The translations under genes were made by a program, and so were the position numbers. From Curtobacterium sp. VKM Ac-2922 (lineage in GTDB: Bacteria; Actinomycetota; Actinomycetes; Actinomycetales; Microbacteriaceae), in the NCBI RefSeq assembly GCF_022815645.1, contig NZ_JALGRO010000006.1, positions 1-64,000 on the forward strand: a DNA stretch of 64,000 nt. Reading direction: 5' to 3'. This document shows positions 53,805 through 62,247 of this stretch, one piece after another. The notes beneath the pieces were generated by a model that saw only the letters and a list, made by a program, of their open reading frames with translations, was not told the origin of the DNA and searched no databases. How positions within the stretch are numbered: the stretch's first letter is position 1; every line of letters begins with the position of its first letter.

Positions 53805-54263
53805 ATGGATGCCGTGTTCTCCCTGTTCCGACGCTACCCCTCTGCGGGTCGTTTCCTCGTCGTCGGCGGCATCGGCTTCCTCATCACGATGGTGATCAAC
53901 TACGGGTTGAAGCTGTTCGTCATCCCCCAGCACCCCGTCACCGCGTTGGTCGTCGGGACCGTCGTCGCGACGGTCGTGTCGTACTGGATGAACAAGAAGT
54001 GGTCGTTCGGCGACCGCGGTGGCCTGCACACGGGGATCGAGATGCTGTACTTCGTGATCGTCAGTGTGATCGGCATCGGCCTCAACTCGGCACCGCTGTG
54101 GGTCTCGCGGTACGTCTTCGGACTCGAGGTCCCGCACGTCAGCCTGGCCACGCAGGAGATCGCCGACTTCGTCAGCGGCCCGGTGATCGGGACGCTGATC
54201 GCGATGGTGTTCCGGTACTGGGCGATGAGCAAGTGGGTCTTCGTCCAGCGCGCCGAGGTCTGA
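53805..54263 (+). CDS. GtrA family membrane protein
   Basis: GtrA-like protein (152 aa) with four membrane segments (FLVVGGIGFLITMVINYG ..., LVVGTVVATVVSYWMNKKW, FVIVSVIGIGLNSA, VIGTLIAMVFRYW). GtrA proteins help move lipid-linked sugars for polysaccharide synthesis. ATG 53805 preferred over GTG 53802. A CATACT ending 7 bases upstream suggests leaderless transcription. Divergent from the histidine phosphatase gene. Confidence 0.88.
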   Translation: MDAVFSLFRRYPSAGRFLVVGGIGFLITMVINYGLKLFVIPQHPVTALVVGTVVATVVSYWMNKKWSFGDRGGLHTGIEMLYFVIVSVIGIGLNSAPLWVSRYVFGLEVPHVSLATQEIADFVSGPVIGTLIAMVFRYWAMSKWVFVQRAEV

Positions 54264-54267
54264 CCCG

Positions 54268-54687
54268 GTGAACGACGAACCAGCGCTCGTCCCGGAGTTG
54301 CTGGTGACGGACCTGGACGTCAGCCTGCGGTTCTGGATCGACGCGTGCGGCTTCACGATCCGCTACGACCGGCCCGAGGAACGGTTCGCGTACCTGCAAC
54401 TCGGGTCGGCGCACCTCATGCTCGAGCAGGCCGGTGTCGGCCGCAACTGGGTCACCGGGCCGCTGGAACGACCGCTCGGGCGCGGCATGAACCTGCAGGT
54501 CACCGTGCCCGACAGCGACACGATCGCCGCGGCGCTCGACCGGTCCGGCACCGCGCTCTTCATGACGCCCGAGACCACGTGGTACCGGACGGGCGACTCC
54601 GAGGTCGGGGTCCGCCAGTTCCTGGTGACCGACCCGGACGGGTACCTCATCCGATTCCAGTCGCGAGTGGCTCGCCGACCGGTCTGA
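54268..54687 (+). CDS. VOC family protein, bleomycin-resistance-like
   Basis: Small glyoxalase-fold protein (139 aa; GTG 54268, 4 bp after the GtrA stop). Two beta-alpha-beta-beta-beta modules: ELLVTDLDVSLRFWIDACGF and GMNLQVTVPDSDTI ... FLVTDPDGYLIRFQ. The conserved Tyr/Leu pattern resembles bleomycin-binding proteins; metal ligands of true glyoxalases are not obvious. It may bind a small ligand or antibiotic. Co-transcribed with GtrA and, 17 bp later, the BLUF gene. Confidence 0.85.
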   Translation: MNDEPALVPELLVTDLDVSLRFWIDACGFTIRYDRPEERFAYLQLGSAHLMLEQAGVGRNWVTGPLERPLGRGMNLQVTVPDSDTIAAALDRSGTALFMTPETTWYRTGDSEVGVRQFLVTDPDGYLIRFQSRVARRPV

Positions 54688-54704
54688 TCCGGCAGGATGG
54701 TCGG

Positions 54705-55133
54705 GTGCTGGTCTCGATCGTCTACATGAGTCGTGCCGTCGCCGAGTTCGACGACGCCACGATGACCGAACTGCTGCACGGGTCGCGGCTGCGCAACGAA
54801 GCACTGGGCGTCTCCGGGCTGCTCGTGGCCAAGGGGGGTCGGTTCATGCAGCTGCTCGAGGGTCCGGCATGGAGCGTCGACGACCGGTACGCCGCGATCG
54901 CTCGCGACCCGAAGCACACCGATCTGACCTCGCTCATCCGCGAGGAGATCCCGGAGCGGCGCTTCGACGGGTGGTCGATGGCGTACCACAGCCTGGACGA
55001 CCACGACCTGGCGTCCGAGGACGGTTTCAGCCCGTTCCTGCGCGGCGGGATGGACTTCCCGCCGTCGTTCGACCGCACCAGCGCGGCGTGGCTGCTGAAG
55101 TGGTTCCGCGATCGCGAGCTGCGCGACGTCTGA
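54705..55133 (+). CDS. BLUF-domain blue-light photoreceptor
   Basis: Single-domain BLUF protein (142 aa; GTG 54705). Flavin-binding residues match the family spacing: Tyr7, Asn31, Gln49, Trp90 and Met92, corresponding to Tyr21, Asn45, Gln63, Trp104 and Met106 of AppA. Short C-terminal helix (AAWLLKWFRDREL) rather than an output domain, so it probably signals by protein contact. It follows a VOC gene in one operon and ends 3 bp from a convergent TetR gene. Confidence 0.9.
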   Translation: MLVSIVYMSRAVAEFDDATMTELLHGSRLRNEALGVSGLLVAKGGRFMQLLEGPAWSVDDRYAAIARDPKHTDLTSLIREEIPERRFDGWSMAYHSLDDHDLASEDGFSPFLRGGMDFPPSFDRTSAAWLLKWFRDRELRDV

Positions 55134-55136
55134 CGA

Positions 55137-55754
55137 TCAGCCCGCGAAGGTCGATCGCACCACCCGAAGCAGGCGCTCCTGGTGGGCACGCTCCGCGACA
55201 CCGAGCACCATCACCTGCCACATCGTGGCGACCGCGGGCAGCAGGTCTGCGCGCCCCGTCCGCACGTTCGACACGAGCTGCACGCCGGTGAAGTACGGCA
55301 CGAGCGTCGCACCGAGGGCCTCGGCCGGCACGTCGCCACGGACCTCGCCGCTGGCGAGGGCCAGCCGGAAGACGTCCACGACGCCGGCGATCCACTGCTC
55401 GTAGAAGCTCGCAGTCTGCTGCGCGAGCACACCGTGCTCCAACGAGATGCGGATGCCGGCGCGGACGACGACGTCGGTCATCAGCAGGTCAGCGACCCCT
55501 CGCGAGGCCCGGATCAAGGTCACGAGCGGCGAGGGGTCGGCGGTGTCCAGCGCCTGGAACGTCCTGGCGTTCTGCTCGTCGATCACCGCCAGCGCCAGCG
55601 CGTGCTTGGTCGGGAACCACCGGTGGAGGGTGCCCTGTGGGACACCTGCCGCCCGCGCGATCCCAGCGATGCTCGCCGTCGCGTAACGGTCTCGGGCGAA
55701 CGCGACGGCAGCGGCGTCGACGATCAGCGCTCGACGACCCTGGTCCGGGTACAT
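55137..55754 (-). CDS. TetR regulator, gamma-butyrolactone-receptor (ScbR) type
   Basis: TetR-family protein (205 aa; ATG 55754). DNA-binding domain: RRALIVDAAAVAFARDRYATASIAGIARAAGVPQGTLHRWFPTKHALALAVIDEQ. The ligand-binding part (DVVVRAGIRISLEHGV, FTGVQLVSNVRTGRADL) resembles autoregulator-binding proteins such as ScbR/ArpA, although no butyrolactone synthase gene is in the window. It lies 8 bp after a reductase gene on the same strand, so they form an operon. Confidence 0.85.
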   Translation of the reverse strand: MYPDQGRRALIVDAAAVAFARDRYATASIAGIARAAGVPQGTLHRWFPTKHALALAVIDEQNARTFQALDTADPSPLVTLIRASRGVADLLMTDVVVRAGIRISLEHGVLAQQTASFYEQWIAGVVDVFRLALASGEVRGDVPAEALGATLVPYFTGVQLVSNVRTGRADLLPAVATMWQVMVLGVAERAHQERLLRVVRSTFAG

Positions 55755-55762
55755 CCGACCGG

Positions 55763-56413
55763 TCAGGCCTGGTCGGCGCGGATGAAGTCGGCGATCGGCG
55801 TGCTGCCGCTGTTGAAGCGGTAGGTGCTGCCGGCAGTGCCACCTGACTCGAGCACGTCGGCGATCACGTGGGCGACGTCGCCGCGGGCGACCTTCGCTCC
55901 CGTGCCGTCCCAGTCGACGGCGCCGGTGGGCTCGTCGTCCGTCAGCGTGCTCGGCGCCACGATCGTCCACTCGAGCCCGGAGTCACGGACCACCGCGTCG
56001 GCGATCATCTTGGACTGGGCGTAGGCGAAGAAGTCGTCGTCCTGGGGCACACCGTGGTCGAGCTCGGAGCCGGACCACGAGACCATCACGTACCGCTCGA
56101 CGCCGGCGCGGGCCGTGGCCTGGACGGACAGCACTGCGGCGTCGCGGTCGATCGCCCAGGTACGGTCCACGGAGCCCCCGCCGGCACCGGCCGACCAGAG
56201 CACGGCGTCCTTGCCACGGACCAGGTCCTCGAACCCCGACAGGGTCAGCTGCTGGATGTCCGCGACGGTTGCCTGTCCACCGTGCTGGGCGATCTCGTCG
56301 GCCTGTTCGGGCTTGCGGATGACGGACGTGACGTGGTGGCCGCGCTCGGTGAGGATGCGCGTCGCGAGGAGTGCGACCTTGCCGTGGCCGCCGAAGATGA
56401 TGATGTCGCTCAT
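55763..56413 (-). CDS. NAD(P)H-binding atypical SDR family protein
   Basis: NmrA/atypical SDR protein (216 aa). Nucleotide motif MSDIIIFGGHGKVALLATRIL, then VLWSAGAGGG, FFAYAQSKMIADAVVRDSGLEWTIVAPSTL (Tyr-x3-Lys replaced by YAQSK). It may be a redox sensor or a small-molecule reductase. It is divergent from a quinone oxidoreductase gene; an operator-like 20-bp palindrome lies between. Confidence 0.85.
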   Translation of the reverse strand: MSDIIIFGGHGKVALLATRILTERGHHVTSVIRKPEQADEIAQHGGQATVADIQQLTLSGFEDLVRGKDAVLWSAGAGGGSVDRTWAIDRDAAVLSVQATARAGVERYVMVSWSGSELDHGVPQDDDFFAYAQSKMIADAVVRDSGLEWTIVAPSTLTDDEPTGAVDWDGTGAKVARGDVAHVIADVLESGGTAGSTYRFNSGSTPIADFIRADQA

Positions 56414-56463
56414 TGCAACGACGCTACCCGTCGGCCCTCCACGGCGGATGTCCGGACGGGTTG

Positions 56464-56520
56464 TTGCTTCGAATTCGCAGCAGTGCTACGGTGTCACTCA
56501 GTGCTTCGAACTCGAAGCAC
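56464..56520 (+). promoter_or_regulatory. operator and promoter of the oxidoreductase gene
   Basis: The 20-bp inverted repeat GTGCTTCGAACTCGAAGCAC (56501-56520, 9-bp arms) and an imperfect copy GCTTCGAATTCGCAGC (56466-56481) flank a promoter of TTGCTT (56464), 17 bases, TACGGT (56487). The nearby TetR/ScbR-like protein is the obvious candidate regulator. Confidence 0.65.
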
Positions 56521-56538
56521 AATCGAGAGGACAGAACC

Positions 56539-57468
56539 ATGCGTGCAGTGCAGTTCCACGACTTCGGCGGACCCGAGGTCCTCCAGCTGGTCGAGCGCGA
56601 CCAGCCCACCCCCGGCACCGGGCAGGTGCGCGTGCGCGTCGCCGCCTCCGCCTACAACGCGGCCGACGGCGGCATGCGCGGCGGGTTCCTGCCGATCCCT
56701 GTCCAGCTGCCGCACGTGCCCGGCTACGACGTGTCCGGCACCGTCGACGCGCTCGGCGACGGCGTCGACGGGCTGTCGGTCGGCGACGCCGTGATCGGGT
56801 TCCTGCCGATGGAGCGCGACGGCGGCGCTGCCGAGTACGTCCTGGCCCCGGCCGACACCCTGGTGTCCGCACCGACGACACTCCCGCTGGCGGATGCCGC
56901 GGCACTGCCCTCCGTCGCGCTGACGGCGTGGCAGGCACTCTTCGACGAAGGGCACCTGCAGGCGGGGCAGCGCGTGCTGATCGTCGGCGCCGGTGGCGTC
57001 GTCGGAAAGTACGCGATCCAGCTCGCAGCCCGCGGCGGCGCGACCGTCATCGCGACGGCCAGCCCGCGCAGCGCCGACGCGGTCCGTGCCGCGGGTGCTC
57101 ACCAGGTGATCGACCACACCACGACCGACCCGCTCGGCGCTCTGGACGGGCAGGTCGACGTGCTGCTGAACCTGGCGCCGATCGACCCGGCGCAGTTCGC
57201 TGCGGACGTGGCTGCGGTGCGCGACGGCGGCATCGTCGTCAGCACCACCGCATCCATGGCCACCCCTGGCGACGACGCGCGCGGCGTCCGGGCGGCGACG
57301 GTGTTCGTCCAGCCGAACCGGGGACGCCAGACCGAACTGGTGTCACTCGTCGACGCCGGCGAACTGACCGTCGAGGTCACCCGCCGGATCCCGCTCGCCG
57401 AGCTGCCGGAACTGCACGCAGAAGCCGACGCCGGCGGGGTCACCGGGAAGGTGATCGTCCTGCCGTGA
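56539..57468 (+). CDS. NADP-dependent quinone oxidoreductase, zinc-independent MDR
   Basis: Medium-chain reductase of the quinone oxidoreductase family (309 aa; ATG 56539 behind GAGAGGA). N-terminal GroES-like part (MRAVQFHDFGGPEVLQLVE ... YDVSGTVDALGDGV), then the cofactor fold LIVGAGGVVGKYAIQLA. Zinc ligands are absent, as in quinone reductases. It is controlled by a strong palindrome and divergent from an SDR gene; the two reductases and the ScbR-like regulator form one locus. Confidence 0.9.
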   Translation: MRAVQFHDFGGPEVLQLVERDQPTPGTGQVRVRVAASAYNAADGGMRGGFLPIPVQLPHVPGYDVSGTVDALGDGVDGLSVGDAVIGFLPMERDGGAAEYVLAPADTLVSAPTTLPLADAAALPSVALTAWQALFDEGHLQAGQRVLIVGAGGVVGKYAIQLAARGGATVIATASPRSADAVRAAGAHQVIDHTTTDPLGALDGQVDVLLNLAPIDPAQFAADVAAVRDGGIVVSTTASMATPGDDARGVRAATVFVQPNRGRQTELVSLVDAGELTVEVTRRIPLAELPELHAEADAGGVTGKVIVLP

Positions 57469-57482
57469 CGTGGGACTGACGG

Positions 57483-57567
57483 CGGAGGGTGTGGGATTCG
57501 AACCCACGAGACATCACTGCCCACCTGTTTTCAAGACAGGCTCCATCGGCCACTCGGACAACCCTCC
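57483..57567 (-). tRNA. tRNA-Ser (anticodon UGA)
   Basis: 85-nt class II tRNA on the minus strand. Acceptor GGAGGGT paired to its 3' arm, anticodon loop CTTGAAA (UGA), variable arm GGGCAGTGATGTC, T-arm GTGGGTTCGAATCCCAC, discriminator G. It reads UCN serine codons. It is near serS. Confidence 0.95.
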
Positions 57568-57647
57568 ACGACGCGACCACGTGGCGAGACGTGACCGCGT
57601 CCCGGAAAGTGTACCGGGCCTCCCGTCCGCATCGCTCGTCCGGCGAG

Positions 57648-57715
57648 TGGTGCGAGCTTGGCCGGCCCGTGCAGCGCAACGAGCGCGCACGGAACGATCA
57701 ACCTCGCACGGAGCG
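57648..57715. repeat. family-2 module
   Basis: GGTGCGAGCTTG ... GTGCAGCGCAACGAGCGCGCACGG ... AACCTCGCACGGAGCG. Close to the unit at 61140. A lone right half of a family-1 palindrome (CCGGGCCTCCCGTCC, 57614-57628) lies just upstream. Confidence 0.65.
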
Positions 57716-57750
57716 CCAGCATTGGGCGCGAGCGACCACCGGACCCCGGT

Positions 57751-58593
57751 CTACCGGGGGAGCGTGTCCAGGGCGGCCGCCAGGCCGTCGTCCGCCACCC
57801 CGCCGGTGATCTCGCGCGCGGCCTCGACCACGTCGGACGGCGCCTGCCCCATCGCGACACCACGGCCGGACGTCGACGCCCACCGCAGCATGTCGATGTC
57901 GTTGCGGCCGTCTCCGGCGGCGAACACCCGGCTGCGCGGGATGTCGAACCACTCGCGCACACGCTCCATGGCGGTGGCCTTGGTCACACCCTCGGGAGCG
58001 ATGTCGAGCCACGCGGTCCAGCCGACGTTGTACGACACCTTGTGGAGGCCCATGCGGTCGACGATCTGCAGGAACTCCTCGAGCCCGTGCTCCGGCGAGA
58101 TCACCACGACACGGGTGGCCTGCACGCCGAGCAGCTGCTCGAAGGGCACGTGCGCGCCGTGCTTGGTCATGGCATCGTCGGGGAACTCGCCGCTCAGCAG
58201 GTACTGCCCGTCGGGCGACTCCACGCCGTAGGCCCCGTTCGCCAGGGCGCCGCGGATGGTCTGCAGCACGTCGGTCGGGTCGAAGGTCTCGACGTGGACG
58301 CGGACGTAGCCGTTGATGGCGTTCGGCGCGGTCGAGCGTCGCAGGGTGACGGCACCGTTGGCGCAGACCAGGTACTCGGGCTGCACGCCCAGGCGCTCGA
58401 GCACGGGAACGGTCATCCCCTCGCTGCGACCGGTGGACAGCATGACCTGGTGTCCGGCGGCCGTCGCGGCCTGGATGGCGTCGACGGTGGCCTGCGTGAC
58501 GACGCCGTCCTCACGCATGACGGTGCCGTCGATGTCGAGGGCGACGAGCCAGCGCTTCACCTTGGTGGCGGCGGTGCCGTGGGCGTCGTTCAT
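57751..58593 (-). CDS. HAD family hydrolase, Cof type
   Basis: Sugar-phosphate or nucleotide phosphatase of the HAD class IIB (Cof) family (280 aa). Motif I is ALDIDGTVM with the nucleophile Asp, motif II LSTGR, motif III Lys in GVTKATAM, and motif [13 protein letters not shown]. It overlaps serS by 4 bp (ATGA) and is probably co-expressed; the reason is unclear. Confidence 0.92.
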   Translation of the reverse strand: MNDAHGTAATKVKRWLVALDIDGTVMREDGVVTQATVDAIQAATAAGHQVMLSTGRSEGMTVPVLERLGVQPEYLVCANGAVTLRRSTAPNAINGYVRVHVETFDPTDVLQTIRGALANGAYGVESPDGQYLLSGEFPDDAMTKHGAHVPFEQLLGVQATRVVVISPEHGLEEFLQIVDRMGLHKVSYNVGWTAWLDIAPEGVTKATAMERVREWFDIPRSRVFAAGDGRNDIDMLRWASTSGRGVAMGQAPSDVVEAAREITGGVADDGLAAALDTLPR

Positions 58594-59867
58594 CGGGGTT
58601 CGATCACCTCGACGCCGCCCAGGAACGGGCGCAGCACCTCGGGCACCACGACCGAGCCGTCGGCCTGCTGGTGCGTCTCGAGGATCGCGACGAGCCAGCG
58701 AGTGGTGGCGAGGGTGCCGTTGAGCGTGGCGACCGGAGCCGTCTTGCCCGAGTCGGTGCGGTAGCGGATGTCCAGGCGGCGGGCCTGGAACGTCGTGCAG
58801 TTCGACGTCGAGGTGAGCTCGCGGAAGGTGCCCTGCGTGGGGACCCAGGCCTCGAGGTCGTACTTGCGCGCCGCGCTCGTGCCGAGGTCGCCCGCGGCGG
58901 TCTCGATCACGCGGTAGTGCAGCCCGAGGTCCTGCAGCATCGACTCCTGGTACGCCATGAGCTTCTGGTGCTCGGCATCGGCCTGGTCCGGGTGGACGTA
59001 CGAGAACATCTCGAGCTTGTTGAACTGGTGCACGCGCAGGATGCCGCGGTTGTCCTTGCCCGCCGAGCCGGCCTCGCGCCGGTAGCAGGTCGACCAGCCG
59101 GCGTAGCGGAGGGCCTGGTCGCCGTCGTCCGAGGACGGGAACGCCAGGATCTCGTCGGCGTGGTACCCGGCCAGGGCGACCTCGCTGGTGCCGGTCAGGT
59201 ACAGGTCGTCGGCTTCGAGCCGGTAGACCTCGGCAGCGTGTTCGCCGAGGAACCCGGTGCCCGCCATCGTCTCCGGGCGCACGAGCGTGGGCGTGATGAG
59301 CGGCGTGAACCCGTGCTGCACGGCGCGGTCGAGGCCGAGCGACATGAGCGCGATCTCGAGCCGGGCACCGAGGCCCTTGAGGAAGTAGAACCGCGATCCG
59401 GACACCTTGACGCCGCGTGGGATGTCGATGATGTCGAGCAGCTCGCCCAGGTCGGCGTGGTCGCGCGGCTCGAAGTCGAACGACGGCTTGGTGCCGACGG
59501 TCTTGAGCGTGACGAAGTCGTCCTCGCCGCCGGCGGGGACACCGGGCAGGACGGTGTTCGGGATCGAGCGGACGACCTGGTTGAAGGTGTCCTCGGCGGC
59601 GGTGACCGCGGCCTGGGCCTCCTTGACCTTGGCGGCGAGCGCCTGGGCCTGCTGCACGAGCGCGGCCTTCTCGTCCTTGGGGGCCTTTGCGACGGTCTTG
59701 CCGAACGCGTTCTGCTCGGCGCGGAGCGCCTCGAACGACGAGATCGCGCCGCGGCGGGCAGCGTCCGCGTCGACCGCCCGGTCGACGACCTCGACGGAGG
59801 CGCCGCGCGCAGCCTGTGAGGCCTTGATGACATCGGGATCGTCGCGCAGCAGCTGGGGGTCAATCAC
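58590..59867 (-). CDS. serS: seryl-tRNA synthetase
   Basis: Class II aminoacyl-tRNA synthetase charging tRNA-Ser (425 aa). The N-terminal coiled-coil arm (residues 30-110, such as [23 protein letters not shown]) recognises the long variable arm. The catalytic core has motif 2 [26 protein letters not shown] and motif 3 [20 protein letters not shown]. Two serine tRNAs are in the window. Followed by a Cof-type HAD gene with a 4-bp overlap; upstream is a divergent lipid kinase gene. Confidence 0.97.
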   Translation of the reverse strand: MIDPQLLRDDPDVIKASQAARGASVEVVDRAVDADAARRGAISSFEALRAEQNAFGKTVAKAPKDEKAALVQQAQALAAKVKEAQAAVTAAEDTFNQVVRSIPNTVLPGVPAGGEDDFVTLKTVGTKPSFDFEPRDHADLGELLDIIDIPRGVKVSGSRFYFLKGLGARLEIALMSLGLDRAVQHGFTPLITPTLVRPETMAGTGFLGEHAAEVYRLEADDLYLTGTSEVALAGYHADEILAFPSSDDGDQALRYAGWSTCYRREAGSAGKDNRGILRVHQFNKLEMFSYVHPDQADAEHQKLMAYQESMLQDLGLHYRVIETAAGDLGTSAARKYDLEAWVPTQGTFRELTSTSNCTTFQARRLDIRYRTDSGKTAPVATLNGTLATTRWLVAILETHQQADGSVVVPEVLRPFLGGVEVIEPR

Positions 59868-59903
59868 CGACCCATCCTAGCCAGAGCCAGGTGACCAGCA
59901 GAT

Positions 59904-59945
59904 GGACGGGAGGCCCGGTGCGGGCCCGCCACGATCCTCCCGTCC
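59904..59945. repeat. family-1 palindrome, divergent region
   Basis: GGACGGGAGGCCCGGTGCGG, then GCCCGCCACGATCCTCCCGTCC; the outer arms pair well, the inner part has mismatches. Between the diverging serS and kinase genes, so it cannot serve as an ordinary terminator for either. Confidence 0.7.
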
Positions 59946-60005
59946 GACGGCGGCCGGGCCGCGACCCGGTGCGCGCTCCCCAGCCGCCGTCGGTACGGTC
60001 GATGC

Positions 60006-61091
60006 ATGTCATCGCCCTCGGAGACCGCGCCCGCGCAGCCGGACGCCCTCGCCTCAGAGCACCGCACCGCCGCCGTCGTCTACAACCCCGTCAAGGTGCA
60101 CCTGCCGACCCTGCAGCGCACGGTGGAGCAGTACCAGCGCGAGGCCGGGTGGAACGAGACGCTGTGGTTCGAGACCTCGGAGGAGGACCCGGGGGGCGGG
60201 ATGGCCCGCGAGGCGATCGCGGCGGGTGTCGACGTCGTCGCGGCAGCCGGTGGTGACGGCACGGTCCGCGCCGTCGCCGAGGTCGTCTGGAAGTCCGACG
60301 CCGCACTCGCCCTGCTGCCGAGCGGCACCGGCAACCTGCTGGCCCGCAACATCCCGGCGCCGATCGACGACCTGAGCGCGAGCGTCCACACGATCTTCCG
60401 CGGTGAGGACCGCGCGATCGACATCGGCACGGTCGGCGTCGAGCGTGAGGACGGATCGCGGGAGCAGTTCGGCTTCCTGGTGATGGCCGGCCTGGGGCTG
60501 GACGCGCGGATGCTCGCGAACACGAAGCCCGAGCTGAAGAAGAAGGTGGGCTGGCTGGCCTACGTCGACTCGCTGATCCGGTCGTTGCGCGACGCCGACG
60601 CGTTCGAGTTCCGCTACCGCCTGGACGGCGAGGGCAACCGCTCGGTGCGCGCGCACTCGCTGATCGTCGGCAACTGCGGCACGCTGCAGGCCGGCGCGAC
60701 GCTGCTGCCCGACGCCGAGATCGACGACGGCGTGTTCGACGTGGTCGTGATGCGTCCGCGGGGGTTCTTCGGGTGGGTGCGGATCGCCGCGCGCATGCTG
60801 TGGGAGAACGCGATCCTGCGGTCGGTCCGGCGCTCGGCGCTGGGCCACACCGCGATCGGCAAGCGCATCACCACCCGTGCGCGTGAGGAACGCCCGCTGC
60901 GCTACCTGCGCGGCGAGGAGTTCACGGCGCGACTCGAGGCGCCGGACGAGTTCGAGATCGACGGCGACCCGGTCGGCAAGATCACGGCGTTCAAGGCGCA
61001 GATCCACGGCGGGGCGCTGCGCGTGCGGGTCGCCGGGCCGCGCGACCAGACCCGGTCCACGCGACAGGTGCGGGCGCACCACCGCATTTGA
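60006..61091 (+). CDS. diacylglycerol kinase family lipid kinase
   Basis: DgkB-like or sphingosine-kinase-like lipid kinase (361 aa). The nucleotide loop is AAGGDGTVRAVAE (GGDGT) and the second motif is LALLPSGTGNLLARN. The C-terminal domain contains GFLVMAGLGLDARM and DGVFDVVVMRPRG. It phosphorylates diacylglycerol or a related lipid, possibly for phospholipid recycling or LCP-type wall polymer synthesis. ATG 60006; divergent from serS. Confidence 0.92.
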   Translation: MSSPSETAPAQPDALASEHRTAAVVYNPVKVHLPTLQRTVEQYQREAGWNETLWFETSEEDPGGGMAREAIAAGVDVVAAAGGDGTVRAVAEVVWKSDAALALLPSGTGNLLARNIPAPIDDLSASVHTIFRGEDRAIDIGTVGVEREDGSREQFGFLVMAGLGLDARMLANTKPELKKKVGWLAYVDSLIRSLRDADAFEFRYRLDGEGNRSVRAHSLIVGNCGTLQAGATLLPDAEIDDGVFDVVVMRPRGFFGWVRIAARMLWENAILRSVRRSALGHTAIGKRITTRAREERPLRYLRGEEFTARLEAPDEFEIDGDPVGKITAFKAQIHGGALRVRVAGPRDQTRSTRQVRAHHRI

Positions 61092-61118
61092 CGGCGGGCA
61101 GGGGCGCTGGCGCTGGCG

Positions 61119-61274
61119 CACGGTGCGAGGTTCGCGACCGGTGCGAGGTTGATCGGCCGGTGCCGCGCAACAAGCTCGCACGGCGCCGCCGAACTCGCAC
61201 CAGCGTGCAACCTCGCACCGTGCTGAGCGAGCACACCCTCGCACGCCGGCAGCAACCTCGCACCGTGCTGAGCG
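61119..61274. repeat. family-2 module cluster
   Basis: CACGGTGCGAGGTT (61119), GGTGCGAGGTTG (61140), GCTCGCACGG (61174), AACCTCGCACCGTGCTGAGC at 61209 and again at 61254, in alternating orientation. Intergenic between the lipid kinase and pheA genes (convergent), so it may also act as a terminator. Confidence 0.75.
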
Positions 61275-61283
61275 GGGCTGGGC

Positions 61284-62237
61284 TCAGGCCCCGGGTTCGC
61301 CCGCCACGATCGCCCGCAGCCAGTCGCGCGCCTCGACGAACGCCTCGTCCGAGTAGCGCAGCGGCACCTCGGACTCCTGCCGATCGGCCCGTGGGTAGGA
61401 CCCCAGGAACGTCACGCGCGGGCTGAACCGGCGCAGGCCGAGCAGCGCGTCCGCGACCCGCTCGTCGAGCACGTGCCCGTCCAGGTCGATGACGAACCGG
61501 TACCGCCCGAGCTCGTCGCCGATCGGCCGCGAGGACAGCAGCCCCATGTTGATGCCCCGGGTGGCGAACTGCTCGAGCATGTCCACCAGGGCACCCGGGT
61601 GGTCGGCCGGCAGCTCGACGATGACGCTCGTCTTGTCGCTGCCGGTGCGCGTCGGGATCGCCAGGGTCTTCGAGACGAGCACGAACCGGGTGACGGCACT
61701 GGCGTTGTCGCCGATCGAGTCGGCCAGCACGGCCAGCTCGTAGTGGTCGGTGATGCCGGGGGGTGCGACGGCAGCGTCGGCGGTCGGGTGCTCGTCGAGC
61801 AGTGCTGCCGCGGCGGCGACGTTGGAGGACGCGGGGATGTGCCCGTGGCCGCGGACGTTGGCCTCGAGCCAGTGGTGCGTCTGGGCGTAGGCGACCGGAT
61901 GGGCGTTGACGGTGCGGACGTCGGCGAGCGCGGTGCCGGGCCGGGCGACGAGCACGAAGTCGACCGGGACCAGGTACTCCCCCACGATGCGCACCCCGGG
62001 GATCCGGGCGAGGGCGTCCTGCGTGGCGCTGACCCCACCGTCGACGCTGTTCTCGATCGCGATGACGGCGCCGACGGAACGGCCGGAGACCACGTCGTCC
62101 AGGGCCTCGCCGACGTTGTTGACGCTCCGCCAGGGCTTGCCCACGGCGGCGTCGACGAGCTTGAGGGCCGCCTCGGTGAAGGTGCCCGCGGGTCCGAGGT
62201 AGCTGTAGGTCTCGCTCGGGGCGTCGGGCTGGCTCAT
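61284..62237 (-). CDS. pheA: prephenate dehydratase
   Basis: Monofunctional prephenate dehydratase (317 aa) that makes phenylpyruvate for phenylalanine. The N-terminal PDT domain starts TYSYLGPAGTFTEAALK, with AVIAIENSVDGGVSATQDAL and TRFVLVSKT. The C-terminal ACT domain (SVIVELPADHPGALVDMLEQFATRGINMGLLSSRPIGDELGRYRFVIDLDGH) gives feedback control by Phe. It is close to serS, as often seen in actinobacteria, but separated by the kinase gene. Confidence 0.95.
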   Translation of the reverse strand: MSQPDAPSETYSYLGPAGTFTEAALKLVDAAVGKPWRSVNNVGEALDDVVSGRSVGAVIAIENSVDGGVSATQDALARIPGVRIVGEYLVPVDFVLVARPGTALADVRTVNAHPVAYAQTHHWLEANVRGHGHIPASSNVAAAAALLDEHPTADAAVAPPGITDHYELAVLADSIGDNASAVTRFVLVSKTLAIPTRTGSDKTSVIVELPADHPGALVDMLEQFATRGINMGLLSSRPIGDELGRYRFVIDLDGHVLDERVADALLGLRRFSPRVTFLGSYPRADRQESEVPLRYSDEAFVEARDWLRAIVAGEPGA

Positions 62238-62247
62238 GCGGCTGAGC

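Noticed and set aside
57483..57567. tRNA genes as integration sites of a mobile element
   Set aside because: No integrase, no duplicated tRNA 3' end and no change in base composition next to any of the three tRNAs.
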